DNA of 64,000 bases, taken from the NCBI RefSeq assembly GCF_030410485.1, contig NZ_JAUHHC010000006.1, positions 62,001 through 126,000 of the forward strand, in the 5' to 3' direction. The stretch's first letter is position 1, and each line of letters begins with the position of its first letter. Of this stretch, positions 1 to 8,103 are shown one piece after another. Source of the stretch: Roseateles violae. GTDB taxonomy: Bacteria > Pseudomonadota > Gammaproteobacteria > Burkholderiales > Burkholderiaceae_C. The notes beneath the pieces were generated by a model. The model was not told where the DNA came from. It saw only the letters and a program-made list of their open reading frames with translations, and made no database searches. Made by a program: the position numbers and the translations under genes.

Positions 1-286
1 CACCCACGCGGCCGCCGCCGCGCCGGGGCGGCTGACCGCGATCGACACCCACTGGATCTGGCAGGACGGCCAGTTCCTGACCGAAGCCCCGCTGCAGATC
101 GTCGGCGGCGAGGTGGCGGTGCCGACGGTGCCGGGCCTGGGCGTCAAGCTGGACATGGCCGCCGTCGAAAAGGCGCATCAGCTCTATATGCAGCATGGCC
201 TCGGGGCGCGTGACGACGCGGTGGCGATGCAGTACCTGATCCGCGGCTGGAAATTTGATCCGAAGCGGCCCTGCCTGCTGCGCTGA
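1..286 (+). CDS. gudD: glucarate dehydratase, C-terminal fragment
   Basis: This is the last 94 codons of a gene that begins upstream of the window. Glucarate dehydratase dehydrates D-glucarate to 5-keto-4-deoxy-D-glucarate and belongs to the enolase superfamily. The fragment reads [12 protein letters not shown], then [25 protein letters not shown] and KRPCLLR at the very end, which is the ending I know from enterobacterial GudD. The frame is fixed by the stop TGA at 284-286. It is followed 30 nt later by a Bug-family receptor and then by the aldolase, reductase and kinase of the same pathway, which supports the assignment. The active-site portion lies outside the window and cannot be checked. 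Confidence 0.9.
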   Translation, partial: THAAAAAPGRLTAIDTHWIWQDGQFLTEAPLQIVGGEVAVPTVPGLGVKLDMAAVEKAHQLYMQHGLGARDDAVAMQYLIRGWKFDPKRPCLLR

Positions 287-316
287 GGCGTCACCCCTTT
301 CTTTCGGAGACAAGCA

Positions 317-1279
317 ATGCAAGACAGAACGATCCGGCGCACGCTCGCCGCCTTGGCCCTCACGCTGCCGGCGCTGGCCCTGGCCCAGGCCTGGCCCACG
401 AAGGCGCTGCGCATCGTCGTGCCCTACACGCCGGGCGGCAGCTCGGACATCATCGCCCGCGCCATCAGCCAGCCGCTGTCCGAGGCGCTGAAGCAGCCGG
501 TGATCGTCGAGAACAAGGCCGGCGCCAGCGGCAATCTGGGCGCCGACTTCGTCGCCAAGGCCAATGACGGCCACACGCTGCTCTTGTGCGACGTGACGGC
601 GCTGGCGATCAGCCCCTCGGTCTATACCAAGCTGCCCTTCGATCCCAGCAAGGACCTGAAGGGTGCGGCGATGCTGGCCTATTCGCCGCATATGCTGGTC
701 GTCCACCCCTCCGTGCCGGCCAACAATCTGAAGGAACTGGTCGCGCTGTCCAAGACCAGCAAGCTCGACTTCGCCGTCACCGCGATCGGCAGCGCGCCGC
801 ATGTGGCCGGCCTGGCCGTCGCCGCGGCCACCGGCGCGAAGTGGGAGTACATCCCCTACAAGGGCGGCTCGCAGGCGGTGACCGACACCATCGCCGGCCA
901 GACCCAGGTGCTGATGAACGGCATGCTGGCGACCCTGCCGCATGTGCAGAACGGCAAGCTGAAGGTGCTGGGCGTGTCCAAGGCGACGCGCGTGCCGCTG
1001 CTGCCCAACGTGCCTACGATCGCCGAGCAGGGCGCGCCGGGCTTCGAGTCGGGCACCTGGCAGGGCGTGCTGGTGCCGGCCGGAATGCCGGCCGCCGATG
1101 TGGCCAGGCTCTCGGCCGAGCTGGTGCGCATCATCCGCAGCCCCGAGATCCGCTCGCGCCTGAGCGCCCAGGGCGCCGAGGTCTTCACGATGAACCCGGC
1201 CGAGTTCGGCTCCTTCTTCGCCAAGGAGCGCAAGAACTGGTCGGCCGTCGTGGCCAAGAACAATATCAAGCTGGACTGA
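317..1279 (+). CDS. Bug/TctC-family periplasmic solute-binding receptor
   Basis: A 320-residue extracytoplasmic receptor of the tripartite tricarboxylate transporter (TctC/Bug) family. Residues 1-25 form a signal peptide (RR near residue 7, hydrophobic stretch, ALAQA end). The family loop [10 protein letters not shown] follows at about 35-44, and the later motifs [19 protein letters not shown] and VPTIAEQG are typical. The usual start is supported by a GGAG-like site about 10 nt upstream. It sits inside the glucarate operon, so the ligand is probably glucarate, galactarate or a relative; that is inference. No tctA or tctB membrane partner is visible in the window, which is common for Bug proteins. 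Confidence 0.92.
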   Translation: MQDRTIRRTLAALALTLPALALAQAWPTKALRIVVPYTPGGSSDIIARAISQPLSEALKQPVIVENKAGASGNLGADFVAKANDGHTLLLCDVTALAISPSVYTKLPFDPSKDLKGAAMLAYSPHMLVVHPSVPANNLKELVALSKTSKLDFAVTAIGSAPHVAGLAVAAATGAKWEYIPYKGGSQAVTDTIAGQTQVLMNGMLATLPHVQNGKLKVLGVSKATRVPLLPNVPTIAEQGAPGFESGTWQGVLVPAGMPAADVARLSAELVRIIRSPEIRSRLSAQGAEVFTMNPAEFGSFFAKERKNWSAVVAKNNIKLD

Positions 1280-1293
1280 GAGCGAGCCCCGCC

Positions 1294-2082
1294 ATGCCGA
1301 CGCCCACCACCCCCTACTGCCCCTTTCCGAACAGCTTCCGCCAGCGCCTGCTGGCGGGCGAGCAGCTGATCGGCTGCTGGTGTTCGCTGGCCAACCCGAT
1401 CAGCACCGAGGTGCTGGGCGTGGCCGGCTTCGACTGGCTGCTGCTGGACGGCGAGCATTCGCCCAACGAGGTGAGCAGCTTCGTGCCGCAGCTGATGGCG
1501 CTGAAAGACAGCGTCAGCGCGCCGGTCGTGCGGCCCTCGTCCAACAACGCGGTCGAGATCAAGCGCCTGCTGGACGCCGGCTTCTACAACTTCCTCGTGC
1601 CCTTCGTCGAGAGCGCCGAGGAAGCCAGGCGCGCCGTGGCCGCGACCCGCTATCCGCCGCAAGGCATACGCGGCGTCTCGGTGGCGCAGCGCAGCAACCG
1701 CTATGGCACGGTGCCCGGCTACTTCCAGGGCATCAACGAGCAGATCAGCGTGATCGTGCAGATCGAGAGCCGCGCCGGCGTGGCCGCGGTGGCCGAGATC
1801 GCGGCGGTCGACGGCGTCGACTGCATCTTCATCGGTCCCTCGGACCTGGCGGCCGGCTACGGCCAGCTCGGCAATCCGCTGCATCCCGAGGTGCAGGCGG
1901 CGATGGCCGAGATCTTTGCCGCCTGCCAGGCGGCCGGCAAGGCGGTCGGCATCCTGGCGCCGGTCGAGGCCGATGCGCGCCGCTATATCGAGCAGGGCGC
2001 CCGCTTCGTCGCCGTCGGCAGCGATCTGGGCGTGTTCCGCGGCGCGACGCAGGCGCTGCGCGACAAGTTCAAGCAAGACTGA
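1294..2082 (+). CDS. garL: 2-dehydro-3-deoxyglucarate aldolase (HpaI/GarL family)
   Basis: A 262-residue class II aldolase of the HpaI/GarL family. It would cleave 5-keto-4-deoxy- or 2-keto-3-deoxy-D-glucarate to pyruvate and tartronate semialdehyde. Visible motifs are [10 protein letters not shown], with the probable catalytic His at about residue 55, [14 protein letters not shown] with the metal-ligand Glu, and [11 protein letters not shown] with the metal-ligand Asp. The length matches the family. I chose the ATG 14 nt after the receptor stop; a longer reading frame starting at 586 only overlaps the receptor gene in another frame. The downstream tartronate semialdehyde reductase uses its product. 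Confidence 0.92.
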   Translation: MPTPTTPYCPFPNSFRQRLLAGEQLIGCWCSLANPISTEVLGVAGFDWLLLDGEHSPNEVSSFVPQLMALKDSVSAPVVRPSSNNAVEIKRLLDAGFYNFLVPFVESAEEARRAVAATRYPPQGIRGVSVAQRSNRYGTVPGYFQGINEQISVIVQIESRAGVAAVAEIAAVDGVDCIFIGPSDLAAGYGQLGNPLHPEVQAAMAEIFAACQAAGKAVGILAPVEADARRYIEQGARFVAVGSDLGVFRGATQALRDKFKQD

Positions 2083-2103
2083 AGATTCAGAGGAAAACCA
2101 GCA

Positions 2104-3000
2104 ATGAGCATCAAGATCGGCTTCATCGGCCTGGGCATCATGGGCGCGCCGATGGCGGCGCGGCTGGCGGCGGGCGGCCATCCGCTCTTCGTCCATACCC
2201 GCGGCGCGCTGCGGGAAGAGGTGAAGGCGGCCGGCGCCACCGTCTGCGCCAGCGCCGCCGAGGTCGCGCGCGCGGCGGACGTGATCATCACCATGGTGCC
2301 GGACACGCCCGATGTCGAGAAGGTGCTGTTCGGCGAGGGCGGCGTGGCGCAAGGGCTCTCCGCCGGAAAAACCGTCGTCGACATGAGCTCGATCGCGCCG
2401 CTGCAGACGCAGGACTTCGCCCGCCGCATCGAGGCGCTGGGCGCCGACTGGCTGGACGCGCCGGTCTCCGGCGGCGAGGTCGGCGCCAAGGCCGGCAGCC
2501 TGACCATCATGGTCGGCGGCAGGCAGCCGGTGTTCGACCGGATCAAGCCGCTGTTCGAGCTGATGGGCAAGAACATCACCCGCGTCGGCGAGGCCGGCGC
2601 CGGCCAGATCTGCAAGGTCGCCAATCAGATCATCGTCGCGCTGAACATCGCGGCGGTCGGCGAGGCGCTGGTGTTCGCGAGCAAGGCCGGCGCCGACCCG
2701 GCCAAGGTGCGCGAGGCGCTGATGGGCGGCTTCGCCTCCAGCCGCATCCTCGAGGTGCATGGCGAACGGATGATCAAGCGGACCTTCAATCCGGGCTTTC
2801 GCATCGGCCTGCACCAGAAGGACCTGAACCTGGCGCTGCAGAGCGCCAAGAGCCTGTCGCTGGCCCTGCCCGGCACCGCCAACGCGGCTCAGCTGATGCA
2901 GGCCTGCGCCGCCCAGGGCTGGGACCAGCTCGACCATTCGGCGCTGGTGCGCGCGCTGGAACTGATGGGAGCCCACGAGCTCGGCGGCGCGTCCGCATAA
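2104..3000 (+). CDS. garR: 2-hydroxy-3-oxopropionate (tartronate semialdehyde) reductase
   Basis: A 298-residue beta-hydroxyacid dehydrogenase that reduces tartronate semialdehyde to D-glycerate with NAD(P)H. The N-terminus holds the Rossmann signature GFIGLGIMGAPMA (residues 6-18). DAPVSGGEVGAKAG (about 119-131) is the substrate-binding segment, and the catalytic lysine is K171 in GQICKVAN. A purine-rich site (gaggaaa) lies upstream of the ATG. The gene is 21 nt after garL and 7 nt before the glycerate kinase, consistent with one transcript. A 3-hydroxyisobutyrate dehydrogenase role is possible from the fold alone, but the neighbours favour GarR. Confidence 0.93.
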   Translation: MSIKIGFIGLGIMGAPMAARLAAGGHPLFVHTRGALREEVKAAGATVCASAAEVARAADVIITMVPDTPDVEKVLFGEGGVAQGLSAGKTVVDMSSIAPLQTQDFARRIEALGADWLDAPVSGGEVGAKAGSLTIMVGGRQPVFDRIKPLFELMGKNITRVGEAGAGQICKVANQIIVALNIAAVGEALVFASKAGADPAKVREALMGGFASSRILEVHGERMIKRTFNPGFRIGLHQKDLNLALQSAKSLSLALPGTANAAQLMQACAAQGWDQLDHSALVRALELMGAHELGGASA

Positions 3001-3007
3001 TCGGCGC

Positions 3008-4312
3008 ATGAGCTCCGACCCGCTGCTGCAGGACCCGAAGGCGCTGCTGCGCCATCTCTACGATGTGGCGGTGGCGCGCGCGCTGCCGGCCCGCATGCTG
3101 GCGGCCGCGCTGCCGCCGCCGCCTGATCCGGCCCGGGGCCGCACCCTGGTGCTGGGCGCCGGCAAGGCCGGCGGCGCGATGGCGCAGGCGCTGGAGGCGG
3201 CCTGGCCGTCGCATGCCAAGCTCGACGGCCTGGTGATCACCCGCTACGGCCATCGCCCGCCGGACTACGAACCGCGCCGCATCAGGCTGGTCGAGGCCGC
3301 GCACCCGGTGCCCGACGCGGCCGGCCAGCAGGCGGCCGCGCAGATGCTGGCGTTGACGCAAGGCCTGACCCCGGACGATCTGGTGATCTGCCTGATCTCC
3401 GGCGGCGGCTCGGCCTTGCTGAGCCTGCCCGCGCCGGGTCTCACGCTGGAGGACAAGCAGGCGATCAACCGCGCGCTGCTGAAGAGCGGGGCGGCGATCG
3501 GCGAGATGAACTGCGTGCGCAAGCACCTGTCGGCGATCAAGGGCGGGCGGCTGGCCGCCGCCTGCGCGCCGGCGCGTGTCGTCAGCTTGCTGATCAGCGA
3601 CGTGCCCGGCGACGACCCGGCCGTGATCGCCTCCGGCCCGACGGTGGCCGACGCGACGAGCTGCGCCGATGCGCTGGCGATCTGCGAGCGCTACCGGATC
3701 GACTTGCCCAGGGCGGCGCGGGAGGGCCTGGAGTCGGGCGCCTTCGAGACGCCCAAGCCCGGCGACCCGCGCCTGGCCGGCCACGAGCTGCGCATGCTGG
3801 CCACGCCGCAGCAAAGCCTGGAGGCGGCCGCCGAGGCGGCACGCGCCCTGGGCCTCGCCGCCTACATCCTCAGCGACGAGATCGAGGGCGAATCGCGCGA
3901 GGTCGGCCTGGTGCATGCGGCCCTGGCCCGCGCGGTCCAGCGCCGCGACCAGCCCTTCGCCAAGCCCTGCGTGATCCTCTCCGGCGGCGAGACGACGGTG
4001 ACGGTGAAGGCCAAGGGCGGTCGGGGCGGGCGGGCCACCGAATTCCTGCTCGGCTGCGCGCTGGGCCTGAACGGCGAGCCCGGCATCCATGTGCTGGCCG
4101 CCGACACCGACGGCATCGACGGCATCGAGGACAACGCCGGCGCCATCGTCACGCCCACAAGCCTGGCGCGGGCTGCAGCGCTCGGGCTGAACGCGCGCAA
4201 GGAGCTCGATGCCAACAACGGCTACGGCTTCTTCGCGCCGCTGGGTGACCTGGTCTCGCCCGGGCCGACCTTCACCAACGTCAACGATTTCAGGGCGATG
4301 CTGGTGCGCTGA
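3008..4312 (+). CDS. ttuD: glycerate 2-kinase, MOFRL family
   Basis: A 434-residue kinase of the TtuD/GckA (MOFRL) type, which phosphorylates D-glycerate to 2-phosphoglycerate for entry into glycolysis. Visible elements are LGAGKAGGAMAQALE near the N-terminus, the glycine-rich ISGGGSALL, LISDVPGDDP in the middle, and the C-terminal MOFRL domain with ILSGGETTVTVKGxGGRGGR-like and ADTDGIDG segments. Its length is typical. It is the last gene of the glucarate operon, 7 nt after garR. Together gudD, garL, garR and this gene make an unbroken route from D-glucarate to 2-phosphoglycerate plus pyruvate. Confidence 0.92.
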   Translation: MSSDPLLQDPKALLRHLYDVAVARALPARMLAAALPPPPDPARGRTLVLGAGKAGGAMAQALEAAWPSHAKLDGLVITRYGHRPPDYEPRRIRLVEAAHPVPDAAGQQAAAQMLALTQGLTPDDLVICLISGGGSALLSLPAPGLTLEDKQAINRALLKSGAAIGEMNCVRKHLSAIKGGRLAAACAPARVVSLLISDVPGDDPAVIASGPTVADATSCADALAICERYRIDLPRAAREGLESGAFETPKPGDPRLAGHELRMLATPQQSLEAAAEAARALGLAAYILSDEIEGESREVGLVHAALARAVQRRDQPFAKPCVILSGGETTVTVKAKGGRGGRATEFLLGCALGLNGEPGIHVLAADTDGIDGIEDNAGAIVTPTSLARAAALGLNARKELDANNGYGFFAPLGDLVSPGPTFTNVNDFRAMLVR

Positions 4313-4419
4313 GCCCGAGCGTCTGGTCGCCGGAACCATCGGCGATCGTGCGGGCTCGTCCTACAGCGCCGCGCGGCGCGGGATGACGCCGCCCGGGCGC
4401 GCGCGGGCTTAGGCTGACA

Positions 4420-4523
4420 TCGTCCTCCCCGAGAAGCCTGCAGGCCGGCAAGGCAACTACCCCCAAGGCCTTGGTGATATCGGGGACGACAGGACCCAGC
4501 CCTCAAGGCTGGGTCTTTCTTTG
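4420..4523 (+). ncRNA. candidate structured small RNA, no family recognised
   Basis: Between the glucarate operon and a convergent gene lies a compact foldable stretch that ends in a clear intrinsic terminator. TCGTC and CCCCGA (4420-4432, split by a 2-nt bulge) can pair with TCGGGG and GACGA (4480-4489). Inside, CAAGGC (4449-4454) pairs with GCCTTG (4468-4473) around a 13-nt loop containing ACTACCCCC, next to a small GCC-TGCA-GGC element at 4436-4445. No plus-strand gene follows, so a riboswitch with a downstream target is unlikely. It may be a trans-acting sRNA or the structured 3' end of the operon transcript. I do not recognise a known family, and no convincing promoter is visible. Confidence 0.35.
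4494..4523 (+). terminator. intrinsic terminator
   Basis: ACCCAGCC (4494-4501) pairs perfectly with GGCTGGGT (4507-4514) across a 5-nt loop, and is followed by CTTTCTTTG. It would end transcription of the glucarate operon and/or the candidate RNA just before the convergent solute-binding protein gene. Confidence 0.88.
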
Positions 4524-4555
4524 TCCGCCTGCCTGCGTGTCGAGCGATCTACCGT

Positions 4556-5302
4556 CTACTCTTCGTAGCGCCGCGTCATCGCGCTCAGCTCGCCGCTCTG
4601 CTTCAGCCGGTCCAGCGCCTGCTGCCAGCGCGAGACCTCGTCCGCCGGGGTCTGGCGCGACAAGGCGATATAGCCCACGGTGGTGGTCAGCATGACCGGC
4701 GTGCGGACCACGCTGGCGTCCGGCAGGCCGGCCTCGTTCAGGCGCTGCACCATGCCCGGGCTGGTCGCCGCGGCGATCAGCTGCACGCGGCCGGCGGCCA
4801 GCATGCGCAGGCAGGCGCTGTAGCTGCCGGTGCGCGTCAGCTGCGTGAAGCCGGCCCGGCTGAGGAACTCGTCGTGCACATTGCCCTTGAGCACGCAGAC
4901 CGAGAGGGCGCGCGCATCGTCGAGACTGCGCACCTGGGTCGGGCGCGCGGCGCTTTCGAACAGATAGTCGCTTTCGCGGCTGATCGGCCCCACCCATTGC
5001 ACGGTGTCTTCGCGCTCGGGCGTGCGGTTCAGATTGAAGAAGACCACGCCGGGATGGCGCTGCACGGTCTGCAGGCCGCGCGCGAAGGGCACCTCGTGGA
5101 TGAAGCCGTCGATGCCCAGTTCCGAGCGCAGGCGCCGGACCAGCTCCAGGTAATAGGCCCGCTTGCCGGCATGCTCGCGGCCGCGCAGTTCGCCGCCGAC
5201 CATCGACACCTGGCCGCCCAGGCTGTGCGTGTAGATATCCCAGGAATCGGCGGCGGCGAAGGCCGGGCAGAGCCAGACCAGCCAGATCAATATCGTTCTC
5301 AT
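4556..5302 (-). CDS. periplasmic solute-binding protein, amino-acid ABC receptor fold (family 3)
   Basis: A 248-residue secreted protein with a signal peptide (residues 1-18, ending AFAAA) and the two-lobe layout of family 3 solute-binding proteins: VPFARGLQTVQ, VFFNLNRTPERE, WVGPISRES, then the RSLDDARALSVCVLKGN hinge region. The C-terminus is a typical helix ending KQSGELSAMTRRYEE. No ABC permease or ATPase is adjacent, so it may work alone as a sensor-type or orphan receptor. The ligand cannot be told from sequence. The gene is convergent with the glucarate operon. Confidence 0.8.
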   Translation of the reverse strand: MRTILIWLVWLCPAFAAADSWDIYTHSLGGQVSMVGGELRGREHAGKRAYYLELVRRLRSELGIDGFIHEVPFARGLQTVQRHPGVVFFNLNRTPEREDTVQWVGPISRESDYLFESAARPTQVRSLDDARALSVCVLKGNVHDEFLSRAGFTQLTRTGSYSACLRMLAAGRVQLIAAATSPGMVQRLNEAGLPDASVVRTPVMLTTTVGYIALSRQTPADEVSRWQQALDRLKQSGELSAMTRRYEE

Positions 5303-5435
5303 CTCGGCGGATTCGGAGCTCGGTCGCTCCCTCTGCGCCGACTATGGCGATTCCGGCGCGGCCGCACATTCAGACTCACCCTAGGCGTCGTGACTTCCGG
5401 CCTCGGTGTTTTCGCTGAGTGGCCGGGGCGCTCGC

Positions 5436-6053
5436 CTACAGCGGCGGCGCCGGCTGTCCGGCCATGCGCGCCGCGACCGCGCGCCTCAGCCAGCCGTTTT
5501 CCAGATAGGCATAGAGATTCCTGCCGGGGCACACCGTCTGCGCGCTGTAGTCCTTGTGCGAGGCGATCAGCTCCGGGCTCAGGCGATGGGCGCGGGCCAG
5601 CCAGGCCATCAGCTCGGCCGTCGCCAGCAGCTGTTCGCGGCTCGGTTCGACCTCCTCGAAATTGCCCAGCAGCATCACCAGCGCATGGCCGCGCGGGTCG
5701 TACTCGGTATTGGTGTCGCCGGCCTGCTCGGGCGGGCGCGCGGCATAGATGCGGCCGTCCGGCGCGATCACGTAGTGGTAGGGGATGTCGGCCCAGCGCT
5801 TGCTCAGCCGCGACCATTGCTGCAGCCGGCGCAGATAGGCGGCCGGATCATGGCCGACAACCCAGGTCTCGCCCTGGTGGTGCAGGGTGATACGGCTGAT
5901 CGTCTGCCGCGCGCCGCTCGCCGGGCCGGGCTCGCCGCCCCAGGCAGCGACCGGGATGATGGCCGGCGGCGGTGGCGGCGTGGCGGCGCAGGCGGCCAGC
6001 AGCAAGGGCAGGGCGGCCAGCAGGCCGCGGCGGAGCAGGGCAGCGCGCATCAT
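5436..6053 (-). CDS. PGRP-type N-acetylmuramoyl-L-alanine amidase, lipoprotein
   Basis: A 205-residue lipoprotein with a lipobox LLLAAC (Cys22) followed by a proline-rich linker and an amidase_2/PGRP domain. Zinc ligands are visible as the first His in TLHHQGE and as His and Cys in SHKDYSAQTVCPG. YHYVIAPDGRIY and the GNFEE segment match the fold. It should cleave the amide bond between N-acetylmuramic acid and the stem peptide in the periplasm, for cell-wall turnover or remodelling. It lies 30 nt downstream of the P450 gene on the same strand, which is probably only local packing. Confidence 0.88.
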   Translation of the reverse strand: MMRAALLRRGLLAALPLLLAACAATPPPPPAIIPVAAWGGEPGPASGARQTISRITLHHQGETWVVGHDPAAYLRRLQQWSRLSKRWADIPYHYVIAPDGRIYAARPPEQAGDTNTEYDPRGHALVMLLGNFEEVEPSREQLLATAELMAWLARAHRLSPELIASHKDYSAQTVCPGRNLYAYLENGWLRRAVAARMAGQPAPPL

Positions 6054-6083
6054 GGGCCGCAGTCTCGCACCAGCGCCGGCCGG

Positions 6084-7529
6084 CTAGCGGCGGCGCTCGG
6101 CCAGCCGGATCTTCAGCCCCAGCGGAAACATGGTGAAGGCGAAACGCTCCTGCGGCGGCGAGCCGTCGGCGGTGGCGACCGAGCCCAGCTCGAAGTTGCG
6201 CGCCAGCATGGCCAGCACCATCTTCATCTCCAGCATCGCCAGATAGCGGCCCGGGCACAGCCGCGGGCCGGCGCCGAAGGGCAGGGAGGCCTTCAGCAGC
6301 GCATGGGCCGGCTCCTCGCCCGGCGCGGCGGCCTGCCAGCGCTGCGGCCGGTAGTCGGCCGCGTCGCCGACCAGGGCGGTATCGACGGCGCCGGGCCGCG
6401 TCAGGCAGATCAGCTTGGCGCCTCGCGGCAGGGCGATGCCGCCGAACACCCGATCGCGATTGCTTTCCATCAGCGACAGCGGCGCCACCGGCCGCAGCCG
6501 CATCGATTCGTTGACGGCCCGCTCGATCGCTTCCAGCGCGCGTGCCTGCTCGAAGCTGCGCGGCATGTCCGCCTCGCCCAGCGCCGCGTCGACGGCGGCG
6601 ACCAGCCGCTCCCATTCGGGGCGATGCGTGTGCAGCAGGTGCAGGGTCCAGCCCAGCGTGTGGGCGGTGGTGTCTTCGCCGGCCAGCAGCACGGTCAGCA
6701 CATTGCCCAGCAGGTCCGCCTCGGAGAGGCCGCCGCCCTCCTCATCGCGCGCGGCGATCAGCGCCTCCAGCAGATTGTTCGGCTGCTCGCGCAGCGCCGG
6801 ATCGCGCGCGATGCGCTCGCGCGCCTGCGCGATCAGCCGCCGCGCGGCCTCGTGGACCTGTTGCAGATGGCGGTCGAAGCGGCGGTCGGCCGGCAGCTTG
6901 AAGACGCGCCACCAGGGGACGGGCGCGAAGATGCGCTTGCCCAGCATCGGGAAGATCTGGTCCAGATGGCCTTGCAGCGCATCGTCGGGCCGCTGCAAGG
7001 TGTTCATGTCGATGCCGAAGGCCAGGCCCGCGGTCACGTCGACCGTGTAATGCATCAGCACCGTCTGCAGGTCCAGCGCCTCGCCGCTGCGCGCCGCCTC
7101 GGCCAGGCAGGCGCGCAGACGTTCGGTGACGCGCAGCAGCGAGGGGAAGTAGCGCTTCAGATGGCCGGGGTCGAAGGCCGCCATCACCAGCTTGCGCTGG
7201 CGCCGCCAGTCCTCGCCCTCGGCCGAGAACAGACCATGGCCGCCGATCTCGGCGATCACCCGCTGCATGGCCGGCAGGCGCCGCCAGCCCTCGGGCCGCT
7301 CGCGCATCGCCTCCAGCACCAGATCGGCCCGCGCGACCACCAGCGCCTCGCTCGGCCCGAGGCGCAGGCGGTAGACCGGCCCGTAGTCGCGCGCCCATTG
7401 CTCGAGCTGCTGGTGCATGCGGGCCGGCTCGATCTGGGCCAGATTGCCCAGCAGCGGCAGTGGCCGCGGGCCGGGCAGCGAGGACAGCGGGCGCCCGACG
7501 GCGTCGGGCTTGGCGATCGATGCATCCAT
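6084..7529 (-). CDS. cytochrome P450
   Basis: A 481-residue soluble P450. The heme-binding segment FGAGPRLCPGR places the thiolate ligand at about Cys425. The I-helix oxygen-activation motif is AGEDTTAHT, and the K-helix ExxR is in ESMRLRP. There is no N-terminal membrane anchor. No ferredoxin or reductase partner is next to it; the nearest ferredoxin and FNR genes are in the sulfate operon near 44-45.5 kb. The substrate cannot be predicted; the overall look is of the bacterial CYP group that resembles fatty-acid/terpene hydroxylases. It is divergent from a GNAT gene 109 nt away. Confidence 0.9.
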   Translation of the reverse strand: MDASIAKPDAVGRPLSSLPGPRPLPLLGNLAQIEPARMHQQLEQWARDYGPVYRLRLGPSEALVVARADLVLEAMRERPEGWRRLPAMQRVIAEIGGHGLFSAEGEDWRRQRKLVMAAFDPGHLKRYFPSLLRVTERLRACLAEAARSGEALDLQTVLMHYTVDVTAGLAFGIDMNTLQRPDDALQGHLDQIFPMLGKRIFAPVPWWRVFKLPADRRFDRHLQQVHEAARRLIAQARERIARDPALREQPNNLLEALIAARDEEGGGLSEADLLGNVLTVLLAGEDTTAHTLGWTLHLLHTHRPEWERLVAAVDAALGEADMPRSFEQARALEAIERAVNESMRLRPVAPLSLMESNRDRVFGGIALPRGAKLICLTRPGAVDTALVGDAADYRPQRWQAAAPGEEPAHALLKASLPFGAGPRLCPGRYLAMLEMKMVLAMLARNFELGSVATADGSPPQERFAFTMFPLGLKIRLAERRR

Positions 7530-7638
7530 GATGGCGACTCCCGATGGCGGCGGCTCGATTCTGAACGGTGGCGGCCGACAATGGCACCGATCTTGCGAGC
7601 CTTTATCGTTTCATCCATCAACCGAACAAGGGACAGAT

Positions 7639-8103
7639 ATGTCGGCTCAAGAAATCCGCCTTGACGACCTGACGGGGCCGGAGATCCACGCGCTGCTGGA
7701 GGAGCATCTGCGGAATATGCGCGCGCTGTCGCCGCCGGAGAGCGTGCATGCGCTGGACCTGGACGCGCTGCGCCGGCCCGAGATCAGCTTCTGGACCCTG
7801 TGGTCCGAGGGCCAGCTGCTCGGCTGTGGCGCGCTGAAGTCGCTCGGCGATGGCCACGGCGAGATCAAGTCGATGCGCACCGCTATGGCACATCGCCGCA
7901 AGGGCGCGGCGCGCGCGATCCTGGTCCATATCGTCGAGGAGTCGCGGCGCCGCGGCTACACGCGGCTGAGCCTGGAGACCGGCCCGCGCGAGGGCTTCGC
8001 GCCGGCCCATGCGCTGTACGAGAGCTTCGGCTTCGAGCGCTGCGGGCCCTTCGCCGGCTATGCCGAGGATCCGTTCAGCGTCTTCATGACGCGGGCGCTC
8101 TGA
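7639..8103 (+). CDS. GNAT-family N-acetyltransferase
   Basis: A 154-residue single-domain acetyltransferase. The acetyl-CoA loop region reads KSMRTAMAHRRKGAARAIL, followed by LSLETGPREGFAPAHALYESFGFERCGPF, the usual beta4-alpha4 end of GNAT enzymes. The closest type I recognise is the small PhnO/YsnE-like group with an EIKSMRT strand. The substrate is unknown. I chose the ATG at 7639, preceded by GGGACAG, rather than an upstream in-frame start at 7417 that would run into the P450 promoter. Its last 20 nt overlap the convergent end of xdhB. Confidence 0.85.
   Translation: MSAQEIRLDDLTGPEIHALLEEHLRNMRALSPPESVHALDLDALRRPEISFWTLWSEGQLLGCGALKSLGDGHGEIKSMRTAMAHRRKGAARAILVHIVEESRRRGYTRLSLETGPREGFAPAHALYESFGFERCGPFAGYAEDPFSVFMTRAL

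Noticed and set aside
856-3009. 717-codon minus-strand frame opposite the aldolase and reductase genes
   Set aside because: It covers motifs of garL and garR on the other strand and has no motif of its own.
5406-7664. 752-codon plus-strand frame opposite the amidase and P450 genes
   Set aside because: It lies antisense to two recognised enzymes and has no domain.
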